From positions 25,039 to 89,038 of the forward strand of contig DATATI010000088.1 in NCBI GenBank assembly GCA_036268875.1: 64,000 bases of DNA. Direction: 5' to 3'. Positions within the stretch are counted from its first letter, which is position 1. Each line of letters begins with the position of its first letter. The notes beneath the pieces were generated by a model, which saw only the letters and a program-made list of their open reading frames with translations, searched no databases and was not told the origin of the DNA. Source of the DNA: Polyangia bacterium. GTDB lineage: Bacteria; Myxococcota_A; Polyangia; Fen-1088. Shown piece after piece: positions 1-7,872 of this stretch. A program made the position numbers and the translations under genes.

Positions 1-2
1 TG

Positions 3-356
3 TCAGCGACAGAGCCGCCGGTGAAGATGGCGGCGCTGTCCGCGTTGCAATCGACCGGCGCCTTCAAAGACGCCTCGCCGGCCGAACCACTGTTGTCGGA
101 TGCCGACGCTGGTGTGCGCGGGCAGGCGGCGCAGACCTTCGGTGTAGTGCGATCGCAGGCGGGCGTGGCTTCGCTGTTGCGCGTGCTGGCCTCGGATCCC
201 AGCCCGGACGTGCGCAAGAAGGCGGCCTGGGCGCTGGGCGAGATCGGCGCGCCGGCGTCGCTGGCGTCGGCCGGTCTGCAGCAGGCGGCGATCAGCGACC
301 AAAGCCCGGTGGTTCGATCGCTGGCGGAAGTGGCTATCGGGAAGCTGACGCGCTGA
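3..356 (+). CDS. HEAT-repeat protein, C-terminal part (5' end outside window)
   Basis: The open frame is already running at the window edge and ends with TGA at 354-356, so only the last ~117 residues are seen. They form helical pairs with the HEAT/PBS-lyase pattern: alternating Ala/Leu-rich helices, 'VRGQAAQTFG', then 'VRKKAAWALGEIG'. Such repeats usually act as protein-protein scaffolds. The true start and any enzymatic domain lie upstream and cannot be judged. The next gene begins 14 bases later on the same strand, so the two could be co-transcribed. Confidence 0.75.
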   Translation, partial: SATEPPVKMAALSALQSTGAFKDASPAEPLLSDADAGVRGQAAQTFGVVRSQAGVASLLRVLASDPSPDVRKKAAWALGEIGAPASLASAGLQQAAISDQSPVVRSLAEVAIGKLTR

Positions 357-370
357 TATCATCAGCAACG

Positions 371-3322
371 ATGGCCTCTACGCGCCCTGTGCGCTGTGCG
401 TTCCTGGCGGTGTCGTCGCTGCTCTTGGCGGCGATGACCAACACCGCTTGCAAGAAAAGCGAGCCGCCCGAGCAGCGCTTTTACGACGTCAACGTCCAGC
501 CGATCTTCAACAACTTTTGCGTCGGCAACACGTCTCCCTGCCACCGCATCGACCAGGACAGCGGCGTGGCCCTGGGCAACCTGGATCTGTCGTCGTTCGA
601 TGCCGTGCAAAAGCGACGCGACGTCCTGCGCACCTACGGCAGCTATCCGCAGCCGCTGCTGTTGCTGAAAGCGGTTCCGGAAGACAGCGTCTCGATTCCG
701 TATCAGCAGACGTTCCTGCCGAGCGAGATCCGCCACGCCGGCGGCAAACCGATCGCCGCCAACTCGACGGCGTTCAAAGATCTGAAACGCTGGCTGGACA
801 ACGGCGCCAACCGCGACGGCCTTCTGCCCGAATCAAAACCGAACCGCGGCGTGGGCGCCTGCAGCACCACCGTGCCGCCGGCCAACGGGCGACCGGCGCC
901 TGACACCACCACGCAGGCGTACCAGGACTTCGTCAGCGTCCTGCAGCCGAAGCTCGCGGCTTCGTGCGCGTACTCGACCTGTCACAGCTCGCCGCAATCG
1001 GATTTCTACATCACCTGCGGCAGCGACGATCAGCAGCTGGCATTCAACTACGCCCAGGCCGCCGGCTTCGTCATCGCCGCGCCCGCCGCCGTCGAGCAAA
1101 GCGAGATCCTGCTGCGCCCACTGGCGCCGGAAGGCGGCGGCGTCAGCCACACCGGCGGGGCTTTTTTTTCCAGCCGCGACGACGACGCCTGGAAGGCCTG
1201 GCGCGATTGGGCGCTTGAAGTACAGAAAACGCCGCCCGCCGTGGCGGCCAAGAGCGCCGGCCAGATGTTCTTCGAAGCCAATATCATGCCCAAGCTATTG
1301 CAGCGCGGCTGCGCGCTGGAGGGTTGCCACAGCCCCGACGGTTTCAACGATTTCCGTTTGCGCCCAGGCGCGCAGGGATTCTTCTCCCAGCAGGCCTTGA
1401 CCCGCAACTACGAGACCACGCTGCACGAGTTCATGGCCCTGGACAGCGTCGACGTGCGCCAGTCGCGCGCGGTGAAGAAAAATATCTTGCACGAGCTGGG
1501 CGGCATCAGCCACCGCGGCGGCTCGCTGCTGGAGACGCCGGGCGCGATGAGCAGCGATCCCTGTCCAACCCCGTTCGACGCCACCACCGCCACCGCCTTC
1601 TGCCTGTTTCAAGTGTGGCATCGCCTGGAACGCTCGACCGCCGCGGTGACCGCCATGACCGCCGGGACGACCATCCCGCTGGCTTTTGTCGCGCGACCGC
1701 CGAACCCGGACACCCTGCTGCAGTTCGACACCTATCGCGGCGGCGCCGATCTCAAATTGGCCGACGCCACCGTCGATGGCACCGGCAAGATCACCGCTGT
1801 CGCCAACGTGCGCAGCGCCCTGGCGGGATGTGCGGGCTTGGCCGGCCAGGACGTCGACGTGCGCGGGCCGGAGTGGCGCTATGACGGCGGGGCGGTGATC
1901 TTCGCGGCCCGGCCAGGCGCAGCCAGCGGTTTGGATCTGTGGCAGGTCGACGTGCCGGCCGGGACCTGCAAGCAGGTGACGTCCGACGCCGGCCGCCTGG
2001 TGGCCACGGTGCGCGTGCACAACTTCGATCCGATGTTCGGCCCCGACGGCAGCGTGGTGTTCGCGTCGACGCGCGCCGGGACGCTGACCCTGAAGACGTT
2101 CTTGCCCAACTCCGATCTGTTTCGCATCGGGCCCGATCTGAACGCCGGCCAGCCGCAGCAGATGACGTTCCTGCTGAATTCCGAACTGGGCCCGGCGATG
2201 ATGCAAGACGGACGCATCAGCTTCACCGCCGAGAAGGCCACGCCGGATTTTTATCAACTGTCCGGGCGGCGCATGAACTGGGATCTCACCGACTATCATC
2301 CGCTCTTGGCCCAGCGGGCCCAGTCGACCACCACCTTCGACGATACGTTGCACCCGTCGGTGGGCTATCAGCAGGCGACGGAGATCCGCGAGGGCCTGGA
2401 TCGCAACTTCCTGGTCGTGCTGTCCGACGCCGGCGCGCTGGGGGCGGGCGGCGCGCTGGCCACGTTCAATCGATCGATCGGGCCGTTTCAAGCCGACCGC
2501 ACCGAGGTGACGTTCCTACGTTCGCTGGTGATCATTGACCCGGCGGCGACGGGGCATGACGGGACGGCCGGGGTTTATCGCTCGCCGTTCTCGCTGCCGA
2601 ACGGCGAGATCCTGGCGTCGTATGCCGCCAACGTCGCGCACCCGACCAGCGACGTGCCGAAGTACGATCTGGTGGCGGTCAGCGACAACACCGGTGCCCG
2701 GCGCCCGCTTTACGCCGACCCGGCGCTGTCAGCGGTGGAGGCGGCGCTGGGTTACAAGCGCGCCGAGACGGCGACGTTTCGCAACCTGCCGCAGCTGGTG
2801 TTCGGCGGCCACAGCGGTGACAGCGACGACAGCGGCATCATGCACTTTCCCGATCTGCCGGTCCTGGGCACGCTGCTGAACGCGAACCTGCGCCACGGCC
2901 GCGATGTCCAGGCGCTGGACGGCACCGCCGCCCTGCGCGTGTACGAAGAGCAGCCGCCGCCTGGCCCGTCGCCCGGCGGACTGCTGGGCTCGCAGATGGT
3001 GTACAGCCAGCGCAACCTGATTGGCGTGGCCAATCTGGCTGCTGATCATTCGCTGAAGGTGCGCGTTCCCGCGCACAAGCCGCTGATCTTCGAGCTGGTG
3101 GACGGCGGCGGCAAATCGCTGCTGCTGATGGGCGAAGAACACCAGGTGACGTCCGGCGAGTACATCACGCCCGGTCCACCGCGGGCGCTGTTCAACGGCA
3201 TCTGCGCCGGCTGCCACGGCAGCCTCAGCGGCAACGAAACCGACGTCGCCGTCACCGCCGATGCGCTGACCGGCGCATCGGTGTCCGCCTCGCGCGACAG
3301 CGACCCGCAAGATCTGCACTGA
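371..3322 (+). CDS. Hydrazine-synthase-alpha-like lipoprotein with heme-binding motifs
   Basis: The 983-residue protein starts with a lipoprotein signal whose lipobox is TNTAC (Cys about residue 27), so it should be membrane anchored outside the cytoplasm. The N-terminal third holds three c-type-heme-like sites with unusual spacing: CX6CH (FCVGNTSPCH), CX4CH (CAYSTCH) and CX4CH (CALEGCH). The C-terminus has a canonical CXXCH (ICAGCHG). The middle (about 420-900) has repeated strands such as VVFASTRAG and QDGRISFTAEK, as in the beta-propeller of HzsA-related proteins. Real HzsA works with HzsB and HzsC, which are not present here, so hydrazine chemistry is not implied. A multiheme electron-transfer or redox role is inferred. 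It is followed by repeat copy 1 and converges on the DUF3570 gene. Confidence 0.7.
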   Translation: MASTRPVRCAFLAVSSLLLAAMTNTACKKSEPPEQRFYDVNVQPIFNNFCVGNTSPCHRIDQDSGVALGNLDLSSFDAVQKRRDVLRTYGSYPQPLLLLKAVPEDSVSIPYQQTFLPSEIRHAGGKPIAANSTAFKDLKRWLDNGANRDGLLPESKPNRGVGACSTTVPPANGRPAPDTTTQAYQDFVSVLQPKLAASCAYSTCHSSPQSDFYITCGSDDQQLAFNYAQAAGFVIAAPAAVEQSEILLRPLAPEGGGVSHTGGAFFSSRDDDAWKAWRDWALEVQKTPPAVAAKSAGQMFFEANIMPKLLQRGCALEGCHSPDGFNDFRLRPGAQGFFSQQALTRNYETTLHEFMALDSVDVRQSRAVKKNILHELGGISHRGGSLLETPGAMSSDPCPTPFDATTATAFCLFQVWHRLERSTAAVTAMTAGTTIPLAFVARPPNPDTLLQFDTYRGGADLKLADATVDGTGKITAVANVRSALAGCAGLAGQDVDVRGPEWRYDGGAVIFAARPGAASGLDLWQVDVPAGTCKQVTSDAGRLVATVRVHNFDPMFGPDGSVVFASTRAGTLTLKTFLPNSDLFRIGPDLNAGQPQQMTFLLNSELGPAMMQDGRISFTAEKATPDFYQLSGRRMNWDLTDYHPLLAQRAQSTTTFDDTLHPSVGYQQATEIREGLDRNFLVVLSDAGALGAGGALATFNRSIGPFQADRTEVTFLRSLVIIDPAATGHDGTAGVYRSPFSLPNGEILASYAANVAHPTSDVPKYDLVAVSDNTGARRPLYADPALSAVEAALGYKRAETATFRNLPQLVFGGHSGDSDDSGIMHFPDLPVLGTLLNANLRHGRDVQALDGTAALRVYEEQPPPGPSPGGLLGSQMVYSQRNLIGVANLAADHSLKVRVPAHKPLIFELVDGGGKSLLLMGEEHQVTSGEYITPGPPRALFNGICAGCHGSLSGNETDVAVTADALTGASVSASRDSDPQDLH

Positions 3323-3374
3323 ACCGCGGCTCGCCGCGGGCCGCCTCATGATTGGTCACATCTTCGGCAGGCGA

Positions 3375-3545
3375 ACCGTTACGCGCGGTGCGAAGGTGGA
3401 CCTCGATTGAATGACGGCTTTCGCGCGTTTGCGTTCCTCTTGCGAGGAACGCTCTAGAAAAGAGATCCGAAAAAAGAGCGCTCCGCAAGGAGCGCAAACG
3501 CGCGAAAGCCGTCGTTCAAGGTGCGCGGCCCGCGTAAGAACCCGG
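3375..3545. repeat. Palindromic intergenic repeat, copy 1
   Basis: A long inverted repeat fills the gap between the HzsA-like gene and the end of the DUF3570 gene. The inner arms, 3407-3432 and 3494-3519, pair over about 26 bases with one mismatch around a core that holds two further small hairpins (GCGTTCCTC..GAGGAACGC and GCGCTCC..GGAGCGC). The outer arms carry a degraded form of the TTACGCGCGG terminus. The core closely matches copy 2 (5022-5200) in the same orientation. It may work as a bidirectional terminator, a REP/MITE-like element or both. Confidence 0.85.
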
Positions 3546-4778
3546 TCAGAACCGGATCGCCACCGCGCTTTGCAAGATCACCGCGCTTTTTCGGTCGGCG
3601 TTGGGCGCGTCCAGCGAATCGAGGTGGTAAAGGATGACCTCGCCTTTCATCGCCACCTCGATCTCGCTGTACCACGACGATTTTTCCTGGGCCGGTCGCG
3701 CGACATAGGCGAAGCGGCCGCCGTAAAGCTGGTTGTTCATCGGGGACAGCTCGCGGTCGCCGGTCCAGTAGCGGCCGGTGGTGCCCATCAATAGATAGCC
3801 GCGGCCGTCGCGATAAAAGCGGGCGCCGTCTTGAATGTGATAGCGGGCGCGGCCGCCGATGAGAAAAAACGAGGTGAAGTATTTTTGCAGGTTCAGCTCG
3901 CCGGTGGCCGCTTGCAGGTCCCAGGTGTCGCGATAGGCGCGCACCATGGCGGTCAGCGACGCGCGCGCCCCGGGGAAAAAATACGCTGCCCGCAGCCACA
4001 GCGCGTAGCGCTGGCGCAGGTCGGGCAGACTTTCTTGCGGCGTGTTGTGGTTGCGGCCGATCAACACTGACCGATAAGGGTTCGATTGAAAGCCGTCCAG
4101 GATCTGCGCCGTGCCGCCCAGTTCGGCCACCAGGCGCGGCGTCGCGGTCCAGGTCAGCGCTGGTTCAAAGGTGTCGATGTGCAGCCGGTGCGACACCACG
4201 TCGGGCATGTCGGCGTGAAAGCAATGGGCCGACGACGCCAGCGGCTTGAAGTCCAGCGGCTGCCCAGCGGCGGCGACGTTGTTGTTGTCGCAGACGCTGT
4301 CAAAGTTGTGCGAATACCCGAGGGCCAACGTGAAGTTGTGATCCAGCAGATCGGTGCGCGTCGACGCCGAGACAGTGTGCGAACGATAGTCGCTTTCCCA
4401 GCCGTACGAATACCCGGCCGACAAGCCCGACGCCGGCCGGTTGTATGACAGGCCGCCCTTCACTTCTTGTCGGGTGTCGGAGAATTTCGTCGCCCCCGAC
4501 ACTGCGTCGATGCCGGTGTGGGGCCCGAACAGTTGCGGCGTCGCTCCGCTGACGATGTCGACGGCGTAGCCGGCCGAGATGTCTACCGTCGAGCTCAGCG
4601 CCGCGCTGACGTCCAGCTGCGGGTGAATCACGGTGATGCCGCTGTTGGCGCTGGATGGTTCGTGAAAGAAGGTGATGCGGGACGCGCCCTCCGAGTTGGC
4701 GCCGGCGGCGCCGGGCACCAGGGCCACGACGCCGGCCAGGATGGCGGCCGCGATGAGCCGCCGTCCGCTCAGTTGCAC
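3546..4778 (-). CDS. DUF3570 family outer-membrane protein
   Basis: The 410-residue protein has an N-terminal signal peptide (hydrophobic stretch IAAAILAGVVALVPGAAGA) followed by a long run of alternating strands with aromatic girdles, ending in ...AVAIRF, typical of an outer-membrane barrel. The paired 'DIVSGATP' and 'DAVSGATKF' motifs in the first third and the later 'YSYGWESDY' are characteristic of DUF3570. I chose GTG at 4778 because GGAGG lies just upstream and it overlaps the TGA of the DUF4266 gene by ten bases. DUF3570 and DUF4266 are commonly neighbours in other bacteria, often with a thioredoxin-like protein and an ApbE flavin transferase; those two are not here. The function of the family is not known to me. 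Confidence 0.85.
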   Translation of the reverse strand: MQLSGRRLIAAAILAGVVALVPGAAGANSEGASRITFFHEPSSANSGITVIHPQLDVSAALSSTVDISAGYAVDIVSGATPQLFGPHTGIDAVSGATKFSDTRQEVKGGLSYNRPASGLSAGYSYGWESDYRSHTVSASTRTDLLDHNFTLALGYSHNFDSVCDNNNVAAAGQPLDFKPLASSAHCFHADMPDVVSHRLHIDTFEPALTWTATPRLVAELGGTAQILDGFQSNPYRSVLIGRNHNTPQESLPDLRQRYALWLRAAYFFPGARASLTAMVRAYRDTWDLQAATGELNLQKYFTSFFLIGGRARYHIQDGARFYRDGRGYLLMGTTGRYWTGDRELSPMNNQLYGGRFAYVARPAQEKSSWYSEIEVAMKGEVILYHLDSLDAPNADRKSAVILQSAVAIRF

Positions 4779-5005
4779 CCGCAGCCTCCGCCCGACGTGC
4801 CCGTGCCGCCGATGGCGCCTTCGCGGTTCGACAAGATGTGTGCGTCCGCCGCCTGCTCCTGGGCGTTGCCGTCCAGCTTCATGATCCGATCGGCCAGATA
4901 CTCGCGCTGGTGCGGCTTGACCGTCCACTTCGCGGTCGAGCAACCGGTTGCCGCAATCAGCAGCAGCACGAACCCAATCCGAATCGACGCCGCTATTTTC
5001 GTCAG
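4769..5005 (-). CDS. DUF4266 small lipoprotein
   Basis: This is a small lipoprotein of at most about 78 residues. Its lipobox AATGC is followed by STAKWTVKPHQREYLADR and a Gly/Cys-rich end, GGTGTSGGGCGCN, which is the hallmark of DUF4266. The start is uncertain: there is no ATG between the palindromic repeat and the signal peptide. CTG at 5005 gives a normal-looking n-region (TKIAASIR); a GTG nine codons from the lipobox is the alternative. It is translationally coupled to the DUF3570 gene downstream. Repeat copy 2 ends immediately upstream, so the original 5' region may have been changed by that element. Confidence 0.75.
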   Translation of the reverse strand: MTKIAASIRIGFVLLLIAATGCSTAKWTVKPHQREYLADRIMKLDGNAQEQAADAHILSNREGAIGGTGTSGGGCGCN

Positions 5006-5021
5006 GAAGTTTTCGCAGGAA

Positions 5022-5200
5022 AACCCGTTACGCGCGGGGCGAGGGTGGGCAACCCACTGGAGGGCGGCTTTCGCGCGTTTGCGCTCCTCTGACGAGGAGC
5101 GCTCTTTAACGGATCCAAAAAAGGGCGCTCCGCCAGGAGGGCAAACGCGCGAAAGCCGCCCTCCAATGGGGTTGCTGACCTTCGCCCCGCGCGTAACCGG
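5022..5200. repeat. Palindromic intergenic repeat, copy 2
   Basis: This is the better-preserved copy. Arms of about 60 bases (5022-5082 and 5141-5200) are nearly perfect inverted repeats, from the outer TTACGCGCGGGGCGA terminus to the inner GGCGGCTTTCGCGCGTTTGC segment. The core between them repeats the small hairpins seen in copy 1 (GCTCCTC..GAGGAGC) and a GATCC/A-tract motif. It lies between the SH3-barrel gene (stop at 5232) and the DUF4266 gene, so with copy 1 it brackets the DUF4266/DUF3570 pair. No transposase is encoded in it. Confidence 0.9.
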
Positions 5201-5231
5201 ATCACCTTGGGAGAAGCGACCAATCATGGCG

Positions 5232-6026
5232 TTAGAAGTGAATCGACAGCGCACCGGAGTACTCCTGGATTTGTTGGTGGTGGTTGGCGTCGAACACGAC
5301 GTAGTGGCGGACGTCGCCGCGCAGGGTGAGGCGTTTTTTCAGGGCGACGATCAATCCCCCGCCCACGTTGACGACCTTGAAGCTGCCGGTCTCGATGGCC
5401 GGCTGATCCGGTTTCTTGCGGCTGGTGGCGCCGCCGGCCGCCGCCGCCACGAACGGCGTCACCGGCGACGCCGGCCACAAGAAGGCGTTGAAACCGCCGC
5501 CGTAATAGATGACGTCCACCTGATTGCCGACGGTCTCGCCGAAGAACGCCTCCAGCGTCAGCGGCGGGGCCAGCACCACCGCCGGTCGAAACAGAAACAA
5601 GCCGTCGCCGCCCAGCGCGCCCGCCGAGAAGGTCAGGCCCACGTGCCCGTCGGAAAGTGGCGACGGCGAGAAGACGGAGTCAGACATGCGCTTCCACAGC
5701 GACGGTCCGCGGTGGGTCTCGGCGGTGTCCACCTCCAGCACCAGGACCTCGTCGCCCAGCAGCCAGCCATAGGTTCCGTCGGGAAGCTGCACGCGGAACC
5801 AGTGATCTTGCGTCGAGCGCCCGATGGCCGGCAGCACCTCGCCGCGGGTGGCGGTGTACACCACGCGGAAGCCGAAGCCGGGCCCCGTGTGTACGGCGGC
5901 TGCTTCGGCCAGCACGCGGACCAGGGCTTCTTCGTCGGCGTGCGCGCGTGGCGCCGCCAGCAACAGCGACAGCACGGCCACCGCCAGCAGAAAGATCAGC
6001 GCCCGCAGCGGCGACCAGCAGGTCAT
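5232..6026 (-). CDS. Exported protein with SH3-like domain and beta-barrel
   Basis: The 264-residue protein has a signal peptide ending near PRAHADEEA. Residues about 30-100 form a bacterial SH3 domain (VHTGPGFGFRVVYTATRGEV ... FRVQLPDGTYGWLLGDEV). The remainder (about 120-264) is strand-rich with Gly and aromatic alternation, ends in ALSIHF, and looks like a small outer-membrane barrel. SH3b domains often bind cell-wall peptides, so a link between peptidoglycan and outer membrane is plausible but inferred. The ATG at 6026 overlaps the stop of the preceding gene (ATGA). It is the last gene of the long operon before repeat copy 2. Confidence 0.7.
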   Translation of the reverse strand: MTCWSPLRALIFLLAVAVLSLLLAAPRAHADEEALVRVLAEAAAVHTGPGFGFRVVYTATRGEVLPAIGRSTQDHWFRVQLPDGTYGWLLGDEVLVLEVDTAETHRGPSLWKRMSDSVFSPSPLSDGHVGLTFSAGALGGDGLFLFRPAVVLAPPLTLEAFFGETVGNQVDVIYYGGGFNAFLWPASPVTPFVAAAAGGATSRKKPDQPAIETGSFKVVNVGGGLIVALKKRLTLRGDVRHYVVFDANHHQQIQEYSGALSIHF

Positions 6027-6472
6027 GGCTGGGTCACCCACTGCAGCAGGGTCGTCGCTTCCATGCTGCTTGGTTCGAACAGCTTGCCGCCGCCGTGGGT
6101 GCGGATGCCGGTGGGGCGGGCGTAAAGCTCGCTGGCGGCGACGTTCGAGCACTGCATCTGGTTGGCCGCCGACTCGTAGTCGACTTCCCAGTCGGGCGGC
6201 AGCGGCACCGCCGGCGCGCTGGTGGGTGGCGGCAACACCAGCTGGCGCGGGCTGGCGGCGTCGTGGCAGCCACCGTCGGAGCAATGCTTGCCGCCAAAGC
6301 TGGCGCCCAGCACCTTGGGCCAGACGTCGGTGGTGAAGAACAGCGGCCCGGGCCGACATTCGTTGATGCCCGCCGGCGGCTGGCCAAGATCGACGGTGTC
6401 GCAACCGGCGGCCGCCGCCGCTGTCGCCGCGATGATCACGAACGCCAGCGAAAGTGCGCGCGCCGCCGTCAA
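6023..6472 (-). CDS. Lipoprotein with a CX4CH heme-like motif
   Basis: The 149-residue product starts with TTG at 6472, which overlaps the upstream stop (TTGA) and has a GAGG ribosome site nine bases before it. The lipobox is AAAGC. The mature part carries a single CSDGGCH motif, a CX4CH heme-attachment variant, set in the context seen in monoheme or domain-of-cytochrome lipoproteins (FFTTDVWPKVL ... SELYARPTGIRTHGGGKLF). This context, with the His-containing THGGG segment, also occurs in the HzsA-like protein at 371-3322 (SHTGG, SHRGG). An electron-transfer role is inferred only from the motif. Confidence 0.65.
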   Translation of the reverse strand: MTAARALSLAFVIIAATAAAAAGCDTVDLGQPPAGINECRPGPLFFTTDVWPKVLGASFGGKHCSDGGCHDAASPRQLVLPPPTSAPAVPLPPDWEVDYESAANQMQCSNVAASELYARPTGIRTHGGGKLFEPSSMEATTLLQWVTQP

Positions 6473-7080
6473 AACGTGTACCTCAGGTAAGTCGTGGCGG
6501 TGACCTGCTCGCTGCCCTTGATGTCGCGCAGCCAGAAATACCCGGCTCGCAGTCCCAGCGAGAAATGCCGAGACAGCGAGTGATAGTCCACGCCCGCCCC
6601 GCCGCCGGCGGTCAGGCCGTTGCGCTGATCGCTTCCGCCGACGGTCTCCAAAATGTTGGTCGACAGGCGCGCCACGCCGCCGCCGCCCTCGACGAAGATC
6701 GACGTCTGCACGATGCGGACGGTGACCTTCAATTCGGCGGTGCCCTGGTAAAGCTGGATGATCTGTCCGGCCTGCGGCATGCCGTCGAACCGGGTCTCGT
6801 GTGTCGACCCGATGGCGTGCGCCTGCACCGCCAGCCAGCGCGTGAGGTCGTAGCCGACCCGACCGCCGAGAGCGAACCCCGGGCCGATCCATTCGCGCGC
6901 GTTGCCGAAGAACATCAGCGCGCCGATCTCGCCTTCGGTGTAGAGCCCGTGCGCGAACTTGGCCGGGTCGGGAAAGATGGCCGGGTTGGGGACGTCGGTG
7001 ACCTGGGCGCGGGCGCGCGTCGGCGCGATCAAGAAGAACGCCGCGGCTGCCACTGCCAGCCTGAAGAGTGGTCTGCGCAA
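6469..7080 (-). CDS. Outer-membrane beta-barrel protein (possible GltH-like)
   Basis: This 203-residue protein begins with a signal peptide cleaved after PTRARAQ. It has about eight amphipathic strands, with alternating Gly and aromatic residues and a terminal Phe (TTYLRYTF), the pattern of a small OmpA/OmpW-like barrel. It starts with TTG at 7080, seven bases after the previous stop; there is no alternative in-frame ATG near the signal peptide. In Myxococcus xanthus a barrel protein (GltH) follows the TonB-like GltG gene at a comparable position, so this may be its counterpart, but the sequence alone does not prove it. Confidence 0.6.
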   Translation of the reverse strand: MRRPLFRLAVAAAAFFLIAPTRARAQVTDVPNPAIFPDPAKFAHGLYTEGEIGALMFFGNAREWIGPGFALGGRVGYDLTRWLAVQAHAIGSTHETRFDGMPQAGQIIQLYQGTAELKVTVRIVQTSIFVEGGGGVARLSTNILETVGGSDQRNGLTAGGGAGVDYHSLSRHFSLGLRAGYFWLRDIKGSEQVTATTYLRYTF

Positions 7081-7086
7081 GGATCG

Positions 7087-7872
7087 CTATTGTTTCGGCG
7101 GAACCATCGGAGCGTAAGTGGCGGGGGTGGGCATGAACAAGGCGTCGTTTCCTTTCTGGTAAAGGCGGCCGTCATCGTCGCGGACGCGCACCAGGAAGCT
7201 GCAGGTCATGTGCTTGTCGGCGCTGAAGGCGACGTCGAACTCGAACATGGCGGGAATGATCGCGTTTTTTGGGACCATCTCGAGGCCGACGGGGTTGACG
7301 TCCGAGCGGTTGATCAGCACCGAGGCGAACGGGGCCATCCACTTGCCCATGGCGTACAGATCCAGCGACGCTTCGACCACGTCGTCCTCGCGCAGGGTGC
7401 CTTGCACGGTGGCGCCGGGAGCGACCGTCTGCGGTCCGCTGCGCATCAAGGGAAGCGTCACCGGATCCTCGCCCTGGGCGGTGAAGGCGGCGGCCACCGC
7501 GGTCTCGTCGTACTTGGTGTACTCGTTGGCGCCGTCGACGCGGACGGTGAACACGCCGGGCACGGTGTCCAAATTCTTTACCGTGTACAGGATCTCATTG
7601 TGCAGGCGATCGCGCTGCAACCAGGGAACGTCGAAGCCCAGGCGCTGCTGGTCGGCGTCGATCTGTTTTTGTTCGGCGGCGGTGGGCTGGCGGAACAACA
7701 AGATCACGCTGCCGGTGCCGTCGGGCAGCGGCATGCCCAGGGCGTCGGTGCCGCCGGCTTCCAGGGCGGCGGGCGCGGCAAAATACGTCGGCGTGTTCAG
7801 GTCGTCGCAACCCGCCGCCACGCCGGCCAGCGCGATCACTGCCAGCGCGGCCGCGCGCCAGCAGGGCCCCAT
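7087..7872 (-). CDS. Lipoprotein of unknown function in the glt-like operon
   Basis: The ATG at 7872 shares its A with the stop of the GltG-like gene (TGATG), preceded by GGGAGG, so translation is coupled. The 261-residue product has a lipobox (GVAAGC, Cys about 22). The mature part is predicted strand-rich, with segments such as TVKNLDTVPGVFTVRVDGANEY and EFDVAFSADKHMTCSFLVRVRDDDG, reminiscent of an Ig-like or C2-like sandwich. I do not recognise a named family. Its place between a TonB-like protein and a barrel suggests an outer-membrane or periplasmic accessory part of the same complex. Confidence 0.65.
   Translation of the reverse strand: MGPCWRAAALAVIALAGVAAGCDDLNTPTYFAAPAALEAGGTDALGMPLPDGTGSVILLFRQPTAAEQKQIDADQQRLGFDVPWLQRDRLHNEILYTVKNLDTVPGVFTVRVDGANEYTKYDETAVAAAFTAQGEDPVTLPLMRSGPQTVAPGATVQGTLREDDVVEASLDLYAMGKWMAPFASVLINRSDVNPVGLEMVPKNAIIPAMFEFDVAFSADKHMTCSFLVRVRDDDGRLYQKGNDALFMPTPATYAPMVPPKQ

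Noticed and set aside
1295..2491. Minus-strand frame of 398 codons inside the HzsA-like gene
   Set aside because: No start with a ribosome site and no domain; the plus-strand frame has strong protein character.
4467..6125. Long plus-strand frame of 552 codons
   Set aside because: It is antisense to three real genes on the minus strand and has the Arg/Gln/His-rich composition of a shadow frame in GC-rich DNA.
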